DNA of 11,695 nucleotides from contig JAEDNF010000027.1 of assembly GCA_016302655.1 (NCBI GenBank), forward strand, positions 1 to 11,695, written 5' to 3'. Below, in pieces: positions 1 through 6,464 of the stretch; within the stretch, counting starts at the first letter, position 1; the number at the start of each line of letters is the position of its first letter. This stretch comes from Oscillospiraceae bacterium. GTDB taxonomy: Bacteria; Bacillota; Clostridia; Oscillospirales; Ruminococcaceae. The translations under genes and the position numbers were made by a program. The notes beneath the pieces were generated by a model. The model saw only the letters and a list, made by a program, of their open reading frames with translations. It made no database searches and was not told where the DNA came from.

Positions 1-1
1 G

Positions 2-952
2 GGCGAGACGGTAATAACCGTTACCGATACCGTAACAGGCAAATCGGCTGATGTAAAAGTAACGGTAAACGGCCTTGAACTGCCAAGCTCTATGACTTTT
101 GACAAAGAGAGCGTAACGCTTGAAGTCGGAGAAAAATATGAGTCGGTGCTGTGTTTCACTCCCGAGGATATAACCAATACAAGTGCGATATTCTACACAA
201 CGGATTCTTCCATAGCTTCGGTAACAAACGAGGGTATTATCACGGCAAAGAGTGAAGGCACCTGCACCATTGAGGCGTACTACGAGAATGACAACCGCCT
301 TGTAGCATATCTTGAGGTGACGGTAATAGATCCTTTCCCGATAACCGATCCCGAGACAAGCTCCGCACCAAAGCCTGAACCGAAGCCCGAGCCCGTGCCG
401 AATCCCGACGATCTTCACACTATAGAAGAGATAGACGGCATAACTTATGTTGACGGAATAATGATAGCAAACAAGACCTACACGCTCCCTGCCGACTATG
501 ATCCCGGCGTTCATCCCGAGGCGCAGGCGGCATTTGACGAGATGCAGGCGGCGGCAAGTGAAGACGGAATATCTCTGTGGGTAATATCCTCCTATCGCTC
601 ATACTACGACCAGGAGGCTATCTACAACCGTTATCTTCAGTGGGATACAAAAGAGGTAGTCGATACATATTCATCAAGACCGGGACACTCAGATCACCAG
701 ACGGGATATACATTTGATGTAAACTCGCTTGAACAGAGCTTTGAGTACGATCCTGCAGGACAATGGCTTGCGGACAACTGCTATAAATACGGTTTTATTA
801 TCCGTTATCCCAAGGGTAAGGAGGATTCTACGGGCTATATGTATGAGCCGTGGCATATCAGATATATCGGTGTGGAATTTGCAACGAAGGTTACTACAAG
901 CGGACTGTCGCTGGAGGAATATCTGGGCATTACTTCCGTATATGCCGATTAA
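2..952 (+). CDS. Secreted Ig-like (BIG2) / VanY-type D,D-carboxypeptidase, 5' end outside the window
   Basis: Probable zinc D-alanyl-D-alanine carboxypeptidase (peptidase M15B, VanY family) that trims peptidoglycan stem peptides outside the membrane. The frame is open from base 2, so the ATG at 92 is internal and the N-terminus, with any signal peptide, lies upstream. Counting from base 2: residues 1-23 look like the end of one bacterial Ig-like domain (ITVTDTVTGKSADVKVTVNG), about 25-110 form a BIG2 domain (VTLEVGEKY, SSIASVTNEGIITAK), 111-137 a Pro/Glu linker (PKPEPKPEPVP), and 138-316 the peptidase. Zinc and catalytic residues are visible: SDHQTGYTFD gives His232 and Asp239, and EPWHIRYIG gives catalytic Glu282 and zinc ligand His285; SSYRS precedes them. 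Thr replaces the usual Ala in SxHxxGxAxD. No vanR/S/H/A/X genes are nearby, so a wall-maintenance role is likelier than glycopeptide resistance. Family assignment is firm; substrate is inferred. Confidence 0.88.
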   Translation, partial: GETVITVTDTVTGKSADVKVTVNGLELPSSMTFDKESVTLEVGEKYESVLCFTPEDITNTSAIFYTTDSSIASVTNEGIITAKSEGTCTIEAYYENDNRLVAYLEVTVIDPFPITDPETSSAPKPEPKPEPVPNPDDLHTIEEIDGITYVDGIMIANKTYTLPADYDPGVHPEAQAAFDEMQAAASEDGISLWVISSYRSYYDQEAIYNRYLQWDTKEVVDTYSSRPGHSDHQTGYTFDVNSLEQSFEYDPAGQWLADNCYKYGFIIRYPKGKEDSTGYMYEPWHIRYIGVEFATKVTTSGLSLEEYLGITSVYAD

Positions 953-996
953 GTGGTGAAGTATAAGCAATTATTAAATTTTATGGTATGATACTG

Positions 997-1030
997 CTTT
1001 TGCAAATATGCCGAGAAATATTTGCAGAAG
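997..1030. other. Intergenic hairpin upstream of the terminator
   Basis: Thirteen-base-pair inverted repeat: arm 997-1009 (CTTTTGCAAATAT) pairs with 1018-1030 (ATATTTGCAGAAG) through 12 Watson-Crick pairs and one U-G pair, with an 8-nt loop. It lies 44 nt after the peptidase stop and is not followed by a T-run on the plus strand, so it is not a classical intrinsic terminator. It could be an mRNA 3'-end stabilising or processing structure, or an auxiliary terminator. Function is inferred. Confidence 0.5.
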
Positions 1031-1054
1031 AACAAAAGCATTATAGATAAGTTA

Positions 1055-1087
1055 AGGGGAACTTTTCTTTGTGAGAAAAGTTCCCCT
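1055..1087. terminator. Bidirectional intrinsic terminator between convergent peptidase gene and ackA
   Basis: A perfect 14-bp stem, 1055-1068 (AGGGGAACTTTTCT) with 1074-1087 (AGAAAAGTTCCCCT), closes a 5-nt loop (TTGTG). On the plus strand it is followed by the T-rich CGTTATTTATTTGATT; on the minus strand, 22 nt after the ackA stop, by TTAACTTATC. It sits where two genes converge, so it probably ends both transcripts. Neither T-tract is an uninterrupted run, which is the only weakness. Confidence 0.8.
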
Positions 1088-1109
1088 CGTTATTTATTTG
1101 ATTCGGTTT

Positions 1110-2321
1110 TTACGCATTCTTGTCAAGCCCTGTTATCTCAAGTGTATCACGGGCGATAAGAAGCTCTTCGTTTGTGGGGATTACCCATACTTCAACCTTG
1201 CTGTCGGGAGCGGATATCTTTGTCAGCTTGCCCTTTAAGCCGTCGTTAACGGAGTTGTCGAGCTTGATGCCGAGATATTCCATATCCTCGCAGACGCCCT
1301 TTCTTACTTCGGGAGCGTTCTCGCCGATACCGCCGGTGAAGATCACTACATCAAGACCGTTCATAGCGGCGGTGTAAGAGCCGATGTACTTCTTTATCTC
1401 GTAAGTCAGCATATCGGTAACGAGCTGTGAACGCTTGTCGCCCTTCTGTGCGGCGCTGGTTATTTCTCTGTTGTCGCTGAACTGACCGGATATGCCGAGG
1501 AAGCCGGACTTCTTGTTAAGGTAGTCGCTCATCTCCGAGGGAGTAAGTCCCAGCTTGTTCTGTACGAACTCAACTGCTGAGGGGTCTACGCTGCCCGAAC
1601 GGGTACCCATGATAAGACCGTCAAGAGGAGTGAAGCCCATAGATGTATCTACCGACTTACCGTCCTTGATAGCGGTGATGGAAGAGCCGTTACCGAGATG
1701 GCAGGATACGATGTTTGTACCCTCAAGACTCTTTCCTGTTACTTCGCTGTACTTCATCGAAACGAAACGGTGAGAAGTGCCGTGGAAGCCGTACTTTCTT
1801 ACATGAAGCTCTTCATAGCACTCATAGGGCATACCGAACATATAAGCCTTGGGGGGCATTGTCTGGTGGAACGCCGTATCGAATACAACTACCTGAGGAG
1901 TTGTTTCGGGGATTACCTTCTTGCAGGCTCTCAGAGCAAGAGCGTGTGCGTGGTTATGTACGGGAGCAAGGTCTGCAAGTCCGTCTATCTGGTCGATAAC
2001 CTCGTCTGTAACGATAGTGGTCTTGGTGAATACCTCAGCGCCCTGCACTATTCTGTGACCTACAGCGCCTATCTCGTTCATATCGGAGATTACTGCGGCG
2101 TCGCCTGTTGTCATTACTTCTACCAGCTTTTCAAAAGCCTCTGTGTGCGTAGGGAATGAACACTCCTCTACATATTCTCTTCCGTCGAAGGTCTTGTGCG
2201 TGATCTTTCCGTCAATGCCTATACGCTCGCAGTTTCCCTTTGCTATAACCGACTCGTCCTTCATATCAATGAGCTGATACTTGAGCGATGAGCTGCCGGC
2301 ATTTACTACCAGAATTTTCAT
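1110..2321 (-). CDS. ackA: Acetate kinase
   Basis: Cytosolic acetate kinase (acetate + ATP = acetyl phosphate + ADP), the ATP-yielding last step of acetate fermentation. The 403-residue product has the usual family length. Visible motifs are the N-terminal NAGSSSLK (7-14), GHRIVQG with Arg90, PVHNHAH near 121-126, FDTAFHQTMP with Asp148, KYGFHGTSH with His180, HLGNGSS (208-214), MGTRSGSVDP with Arg241, GGIGEN (330-335) and TNEE with Glu385. These match the acetate- and nucleotide-site residues known from Methanosarcina acetate kinase nearly position for position. The frame is open up to 2402, but the start at 2321 gives the family N-terminus MKILVVNAGSSS, and the upstream ATG lies in the promoter's -35 box. 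The usual partner pta (phosphotransacetylase) is not next to it. It is transcribed alone, divergently from tmcAL, and ends at a strong terminator. Confidence 0.97.
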   Translation of the reverse strand: MKILVVNAGSSSLKYQLIDMKDESVIAKGNCERIGIDGKITHKTFDGREYVEECSFPTHTEAFEKLVEVMTTGDAAVISDMNEIGAVGHRIVQGAEVFTKTTIVTDEVIDQIDGLADLAPVHNHAHALALRACKKVIPETTPQVVVFDTAFHQTMPPKAYMFGMPYECYEELHVRKYGFHGTSHRFVSMKYSEVTGKSLEGTNIVSCHLGNGSSITAIKDGKSVDTSMGFTPLDGLIMGTRSGSVDPSAVEFVQNKLGLTPSEMSDYLNKKSGFLGISGQFSDNREITSAAQKGDKRSQLVTDMLTYEIKKYIGSYTAAMNGLDVVIFTGGIGENAPEVRKGVCEDMEYLGIKLDNSVNDGLKGKLTKISAPDSKVEVWVIPTNEELLIARDTLEITGLDKNA

Positions 2322-2332
2322 ATTGTTTTTTA

Positions 2333-2340
2333 CCCTTTCT
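2333..2340 (-). promoter_or_regulatory. Ribosome binding site of ackA
   Basis: On the minus strand AGAAAGGG lies 11 nt before the ATG at 2321. The match to AAGGAGG is partial and the spacing slightly long, but it favours this start over the upstream in-frame ATG at 2402. Confidence 0.55.
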
Positions 2341-2373
2341 GTTTTTGTTTTTGCTGTACGCAATATCATTTTT

Positions 2374-2402
2374 ATTTTAAACCAAACCGGTCGAAAAATC
2401 AA
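2374..2402 (-). promoter_or_regulatory. Sigma-A type promoter of ackA
   Basis: On the minus strand TTGATT (2402-2397) and TAAAAT (2379-2374) are separated by exactly 17 nt, close to the TTGACA/TATAAT consensus. Transcription would start near 2367, giving a leader of about 46 nt to the ATG at 2321. The -35 box overlaps the alternative ATG at 2402, which rules that start out on this transcript. Confidence 0.7.
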
Positions 2403-2475
2403 GGGTTTTGTTGAAAATATAGTATAAAAGGCTCGGATATTTTACACAGATTTCACACAACAGGGTTAAAATATA

Positions 2476-2504
2476 TTGCAATAGCGAGAAGAATATGTTA
2501 AAGT
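2476..2504 (+). promoter_or_regulatory. Candidate promoter of the tmcAL-murL-murD operon
   Basis: TTGCAA (2476-2481), a 17-nt spacer and TAAAGT (2499-2504) preceded by TGT, an extended -10 feature. The start point would be near 2511, giving a leader of about 66 nt. A second -10-like box, TATAAA at 2423-2428, has no good -35 partner. The assignment rests on sequence match and position only. Confidence 0.4.
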
Positions 2505-2563
2505 TTGATTATATTCATACTGTAGATAAACCCACGCACCGTAAAAATGCGGTTTTTAGGGCG

Positions 2564-2569
2564 AAAGGA
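2564..2569 (+). promoter_or_regulatory. Ribosome binding site that sets the tmcAL start
   Basis: AAAGGA lies 7 nt before the ATG at 2577. An in-frame ATG at 2547 has no comparable site and would add ten residues (MRFLGRKDIN) ahead of the family's MKTAAVICEYNP start. The later ATG is therefore chosen. Confidence 0.7.
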
Positions 2570-2576
2570 TATTAAT

Positions 2577-3734
2577 ATGAAAACAGCGGCTGTAATATGT
2601 GAATACAATCCGTTTCACAACGGACATAAATATCATCTCGAGCAAACGAGAAAGCAGTACGGAGCGACTCATATCGTCTGCGTAATGAGCGGCAATTTCA
2701 CCCAGAGGGGAGATGTTGCCATTGCCGATAAATACAGCAGAGCGAGAGCCGCACTTTACGGCGGCGCAGACCTTGTGGTCGAGCTTCCTACGCCTTTTGC
2801 GCTCTCAAGCGCCGAACACTTTGCTATGGGGGCGTGCCAAATAGCAGACGCTCTTGGCTGTGTCGATATGCTCAGCTTCGGTAGCGAGTGCGGCGATATT
2901 TCTGTGCTTGAAGAAGCGGCAGGAGCTGTCCATTATGCGACGGAATGCGAAGAGTTCTTTGAATCTATGAGAAAAGGCGAATCCTATCCCGTTGCTCTTA
3001 AGAAAACGGTAGAGCTTTATTATACTCCCGATGTGGTAAAGACGCTGACCGAGCCTAACAACACGCTTGCTGTCGAATATATCCGTGCTCTTGATAAGCT
3101 CGGAGGAATTATAAAGCCTGTAACGGTACTGCGAAGCGGTGCGGCTCACGACAGCGACGAGGGAAGCGACACGGTCGTAAGCGCCTCTAAGCTCAGGAAA
3201 ATGCTCAGCGGCGGCAGTGATGTCAGCGCATATACCGACTTCACCGATTACGGCTGTTTTGCACATATTGAGAACATAGAGACCGCTATACTTGCAAAGC
3301 TTCGTACTATGTCAAAGTCGGAGTTTGAGCGCCTGCCAAACGGCACGGGCGGTATGGACAGCAGAATATACAAGGCTGTGCGTACTGCAACTTCACTGCC
3401 TCAGCTTATGCTGATGATAAAATCGAAAAACTTCACTATGGCGAGAATACGCAGACTTATACTCTGCGCCTTCTTAGGAATTACAGGAAACGACTTGAAA
3501 AATCCGCCCGCTTATGTTAGAATTTTAGGAATGAACGATAAAGGAAAAGAGATACTTGCGGCAGGCGAGCATAAACTGCCCGTTGATACTTCACTTGCGG
3601 CACTTGCAAAGACAGGACCGGAGGCGGCGCACCTTGCACGGCTTGAAGAACGGGCTGGAAATCTGTACGCTCTTGCTCTTGACAAAAGACAGCCCTGCGG
3701 TACAGAGTTCACTTCAAAGCCTGTCATAATATAG
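2577..3734 (+). CDS. tmcAL: tRNA(Met) cytidine acetate ligase (YlbM family)
   Basis: Probable TmcAL, which activates acetate with ATP to acetyl-adenylate and transfers the acetyl group to the wobble cytidine of elongator tRNA-Met (ac4C34), helping accurate AUG decoding. The 385-residue product begins with the nucleotidyltransferase signature EYNPFHNGH, with the HxGH-like His14-Asn-Gly-His17. Next come SGNFTQRGD (38-46), the conserved block ADLVVELPTPFALSSAE (64-80), FGSECGD (101-107), EPNNTLAVEY (159-168) and SASKLRKML (202-210), followed by a helical C-terminal domain. These are the hallmarks of the Bacillus subtilis YlbM/TmcAL family. It heads a set with murL (8-nt gap) and murD. The divergent neighbour ackA makes or uses acetate, the substrate of this enzyme, a suggestive but unproven link. 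Family assignment is firm; the activity is by homology. Confidence 0.92.
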   Translation: MKTAAVICEYNPFHNGHKYHLEQTRKQYGATHIVCVMSGNFTQRGDVAIADKYSRARAALYGGADLVVELPTPFALSSAEHFAMGACQIADALGCVDMLSFGSECGDISVLEEAAGAVHYATECEEFFESMRKGESYPVALKKTVELYYTPDVVKTLTEPNNTLAVEYIRALDKLGGIIKPVTVLRSGAAHDSDEGSDTVVSASKLRKMLSGGSDVSAYTDFTDYGCFAHIENIETAILAKLRTMSKSEFERLPNGTGGMDSRIYKAVRTATSLPQLMLMIKSKNFTMARIRRLILCAFLGITGNDLKNPPAYVRILGMNDKGKEILAAGEHKLPVDTSLAALAKTGPEAAHLARLEERAGNLYALALDKRQPCGTEFTSKPVII

Positions 3735-3738
3735 GAGG
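3733..3738 (+). promoter_or_regulatory. Ribosome binding site of murL overlapping the tmcAL stop
   Basis: AGGAGG begins inside the TAG stop of tmcAL and lies only 4 nt before the murL ATG at 3743. This is a strong site with tight spacing, consistent with translational coupling of the two genes. Confidence 0.7.
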
Positions 3739-3742
3739 GAAT

Positions 3743-5056
3743 ATGGATAACGGTGAAAAGTACAGAATACTCAGAGAAAAGCATAAAGAGTTTATCTATC
3801 ACGGTTTTGATATAGCCGATGACGGTATTTTCTTCCACTTTTCTATAGACGGATACGACTTTTACCCGTCATGGAAAACCGAAAGCGGACTGCTCCGGCA
3901 TAAGACTCCTTTTCTTGAAAATATAGTGTTCAATATCGGTATGGCGGAGCTTGTAAGCTACTGGAAGTGTGCTTGCTCACCTGTTGTCAGGGTTTTGTGC
4001 GGCTCGCTTACCGAAGAGCAGTGCCTGTGGTGGAAAAAGCTCTACTTCAACGGACTCGGAGAGTTTTTCTATCGTAACGGCATAGACGCCGATTTTGACA
4101 GCTTTATGCAGATAATCCCCGATAACAGCGCTCTGCCCCTGTGCAAGTGCGACAAGACGGTAAGCGGCTATCTTGTACCGGTCGGCGGCGGTAAGGACAG
4201 CGTAGTGACGCTGGAGCTGTTAAGGCAGTATCACGATGATACGATGTGCTACATCATAAATAAAGGAGGAGCCGCAGTTGCCTGTGCAAAAACCGCAGGC
4301 TTTGACGACGGCAGGATAGTCGGACCTCGCAGGACTATCGACAGAGCGCTTATCGAGCGCAACGCAGACGGTTATCTTAACGGACATACGCCGTTTTCCG
4401 CAGTTGTTGCGTTTTCCGCATATCTTTTTGCTTATATCTACGGCAAAAAGTACATCGTACTCTCCAATGAGAGCAGTGCAAACGAGACCTATGTAAGCGG
4501 AAAACAGATAAACCATCAGTACAGCAAGAGTACGGAGTTTGAGCGTGATTTCAGAGAGTATGTGAGCCGCTATCTTGACGACAGCATACAGTATTTCAGC
4601 CTTCTGCGCCCCTGGAGCGAATGGCAGATTGCAAAGAAGTTTGTTACATATCCTCAGTATTTCCCGGTATTCTTAAGCTGTAATCTCGGCTCTAAGACAG
4701 ATAAATGGTGCGCCGACTGTGCAAAGTGCCTGTATGTTTATATACTGCTTGCGGCATTCCTTGACGACGAAACGCTTGTTAAGATTTTCGGCAAGAATAT
4801 GCTCGACTGCGAAAAATACGCCGATATGTTCGACGGACTTGTACTTGACGGCACGGATAAGCCCTTTGAATGCGTCGGTACAAAGAGCGAGGTAAGGCTG
4901 TCGCTGTATATGGCGGCAGGGCTTCGAAGCGGCAAAGAACTGCCCTTGCTATTAAAGAGATATATGGATACGGTTCCGACAAAGCCGGACAGTCTTGAAA
5001 ATTACTTTGATACCGATAATTTCGTACCTCAGCACCTTATCGGACTGCTGAAATAA
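3743..5056 (+). CDS. murL: MurL-like UDP-MurNAc-L-Ala-L-Glu epimerase
   Basis: Probable MurL, which inverts the terminal L-Glu of UDP-MurNAc-L-Ala-L-Glu to D-Glu in an ATP- and Mg-dependent cytosolic reaction (known from Xanthomonas oryzae). The 437-residue product is soluble, with no signal peptide or membrane segment. A PP-loop-like ATP motif, VPVGGGKDS (145-153), follows an N-terminal domain of about 140 residues. Further recognisable blocks are LNGHTPFSA (212-220), VLSNESSANE (239-248) and a Cys cluster WCADCAKC with Cys323, Cys326 and Cys329. I assign it from the GGGKDS/SNExSA/CxxCxKC pattern, the length, and the Mur ligase 15 nt downstream, the same pairing as murL-murD2. It is probably co-transcribed with tmcAL and murD. 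An alternative is another PP-loop ATP pyrophosphatase of unknown substrate. Family assignment is likely; the reaction is inferred. Confidence 0.75.
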   Translation: MDNGEKYRILREKHKEFIYHGFDIADDGIFFHFSIDGYDFYPSWKTESGLLRHKTPFLENIVFNIGMAELVSYWKCACSPVVRVLCGSLTEEQCLWWKKLYFNGLGEFFYRNGIDADFDSFMQIIPDNSALPLCKCDKTVSGYLVPVGGGKDSVVTLELLRQYHDDTMCYIINKGGAAVACAKTAGFDDGRIVGPRRTIDRALIERNADGYLNGHTPFSAVVAFSAYLFAYIYGKKYIVLSNESSANETYVSGKQINHQYSKSTEFERDFREYVSRYLDDSIQYFSLLRPWSEWQIAKKFVTYPQYFPVFLSCNLGSKTDKWCADCAKCLYVYILLAAFLDDETLVKIFGKNMLDCEKYADMFDGLVLDGTDKPFECVGTKSEVRLSLYMAAGLRSGKELPLLLKRYMDTVPTKPDSLENYFDTDNFVPQHLIGLLK

Positions 5057-5071
5057 GAAAGAGATGATAAA

Positions 5072-6391
5072 ATGACCATAGATGAAAAGCTGAAAGCATT
5101 CTTTGACGGGAAAAGCGTGGTTATTCTCGGCTTTGGCAGAGAGGGGCGTTCAACGCTCGGCCTTTTGCGTGGATGCAATTGCAGAAAAATAACCGTTGCG
5201 GATATGAATCCCGTACCGCAGGACGAGGCGGAAGGCTGTGAGCTATGCTGCGGAGAAAATTATCTCTCCTGCCTTAATGACAAAGACTGCGACATTATTA
5301 TGAAAGCGCCGGGAATAGCTCTTAAAAACAGCGTAGGCGATGATGTCAAGGCAAAGATAACCTCACAGACCGACCTTTTTCTGCGCTTTTGCGAAAGCAG
5401 AATAATCGGTGTTACAGGAACAAAGGGCAAATCCACAACATCGAGCCTGATAAAGTTTTTCCTTGAAAAAAACGGAAAGAACACCATGCTGATAGGCAAT
5501 ATAGGCGTGCCTCCGCTTGAACGCAGAGAAGAATTTACAGACGACTGCGTTATTGTGTGCGAGATGTCCTGCCATCAGCTTGAATATGTAAAAGCATCGC
5601 CCGACATAGCGGTACTGCTCAATATCTATCCCGAGCATCTTGACCATTATGACGGCTTTGAGGCATACGCAAACGCAAAGCTCAACATATTCCGCTATCA
5701 GAGTGAAGAGGATACGCTGATAATAGGCGAAGAAGTGAAGCAATACGCCGACACCGATGCAAAGGTAGTAACGGCAGGCTTTTCCTGCGGCGATATCGGT
5801 ACAAGAGACGGCGGTATATTCATCTTTGACGATTTTTACCCGGCGGAAAAAATTGATACCAAGCTTAAAGGCGAGCATAATCTCTACAACATAGCGATAG
5901 CAATGTATGCGGCTTTGTCAGCCGGCTGTACGGCTTGCCGATGCCTTGAGGCGCTCCCCGATTTTTCCGGACTTGAACACAGACTTGAATATGTGTGTAC
6001 GATAAACGGGGCAGAATATATCAACGACAGCATAAGCACCGCACCGCAGACCGCTATAGCGGCGCTGAAGGCATATCCCGATACCGATACGCTGATAATC
6101 GGCGGAATGGACAGAGGTATATCGTATGACGAGCTTTCGGACTATCTCAACGCTGATACTTCGGTAAGAAATCTGATAATACTTCCCGACAGCGGCAAAC
6201 GAGCCGCCGAAAAGGTGACTAATCCGCTTATACAAAAGATATATGCAGACGATATGGCAAAAGCCGTTGAGCAAGCAAAAAAGGTGACAAAAGTACGCTG
6301 TATTCTTTCTCCTGCGGCGGCAAGCTACGGCTTCTATAAAAACTTTGAGGAGAGAGGAAAACATTTCAAACAGCTTGTAAAAGGCGGCTGA
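5072..6391 (+). CDS. murD: Mur ligase, UDP-MurNAc-L-alanine--glutamate ligase, probably MurD2 type (L-Glu)
   Basis: Cytosolic ATP-dependent Mur ligase adding glutamate to UDP-MurNAc-L-alanine. The 439-residue length fits MurD. Order of domains: N-terminal Rossmann-like domain (ILGFGREGRS, 18-27), central ATPase domain with P-loop GTKGKST (116-122), EMSCHQLEY (164-172), NIYPEHLDHY (184-193) and YANAK with the likely carbamylated Lys203, and a C-terminal domain with EHR (302-304), NDSISTAP (318-325), GGMDRG (344-349) and SPAAASYGFYKNF (413-425). Several motifs depart from textbook MurD: GTKGK for GTNGK, SQTDLF for GEIELF, SCHQL for SSFQL, DSIST for DSKAT, DRG for the GKG-type segment. With MurL immediately upstream this suggests the L-Glu-specific MurD2 (EC 6.3.2.53) rather than the D-Glu ligase (EC 6.3.2.9). 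The Mur ligase call is certain; the substrate stereochemistry is inferred. A weak AAAGAG 8 nt before the ATG is the likely ribosome site. Confidence 0.85.
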   Translation: MTIDEKLKAFFDGKSVVILGFGREGRSTLGLLRGCNCRKITVADMNPVPQDEAEGCELCCGENYLSCLNDKDCDIIMKAPGIALKNSVGDDVKAKITSQTDLFLRFCESRIIGVTGTKGKSTTSSLIKFFLEKNGKNTMLIGNIGVPPLERREEFTDDCVIVCEMSCHQLEYVKASPDIAVLLNIYPEHLDHYDGFEAYANAKLNIFRYQSEEDTLIIGEEVKQYADTDAKVVTAGFSCGDIGTRDGGIFIFDDFYPAEKIDTKLKGEHNLYNIAIAMYAALSAGCTACRCLEALPDFSGLEHRLEYVCTINGAEYINDSISTAPQTAIAALKAYPDTDTLIIGGMDRGISYDELSDYLNADTSVRNLIILPDSGKRAAEKVTNPLIQKIYADDMAKAVEQAKKVTKVRCILSPAAASYGFYKNFEERGKHFKQLVKGG

Positions 6392-6403
6392 AAGTCGTTT
6401 AGC

Positions 6404-6432
6404 TTGCAAAATCATCGGAAATATAGTATAAT
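6404..6432 (+). promoter_or_regulatory. Sigma-A type promoter of lon
   Basis: TTGCAA (6404-6409), a 17-nt spacer and a perfect TATAAT (6427-6432). Transcription would start near 6439, just after murD ends at 6391, giving a leader of about 80 nt to lon. I find neither a CIRCE inverted repeat nor CtsR-type heptad repeats beside it, so heat-shock control by HrcA or CtsR is not apparent here. Confidence 0.8.
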
Positions 6433-6442
6433 AGATAAAATA

Positions 6443-6464
6443 CCGTACTGAAAGACAGATACGG
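6443..6464 (+). promoter_or_regulatory. 5'-leader hairpin of the lon transcript
   Basis: CCGTACTG (6443-6450) pairs with CAG-A-TACGG (6456-6464), eight pairs with one bulged A around an AAAGA loop. It starts about 4 nt after the predicted transcription start, so the mRNA would begin with a stem-loop, a position typical of 5' stabilisers. No T-run follows on the plus strand, so it is not a murD terminator. Confidence 0.5.

Noticed and set aside
92..952. Peptidase gene starting at the ATG at 92
   Set aside because: The frame is open to the window edge and encodes Ig-like sequence before this Met, so the gene is truncated by the window, not short.
2..952. Vancomycin-resistance cluster member
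   Set aside because: VanY-like domain only; no vanR, vanS, vanH, vanX or D-Ala-D-Lac ligase gene adjoins it.
2322..2402. ackA start at the upstream in-frame ATG (27 more residues)
   Set aside because: That ATG lies in the -35 box of a good promoter, has no clear ribosome site, and the extension is not part of the family, which begins MKILVVNAGSSS.
2441..2460. Repeat-like TTTACACA / TTTCACACA as an operator between ackA and tmcAL
   Set aside because: The two copies differ by an inserted base and are AT-rich and short; with no regulator identified this could be chance.
2538..2568. Small hairpin (TAAAAA/TTTTTA and ACCG/CGGT) just before tmcAL as a riboswitch or attenuator
   Set aside because: The stems are short, mutually exclusive and AT-rich, and match no leader RNA I recognise.
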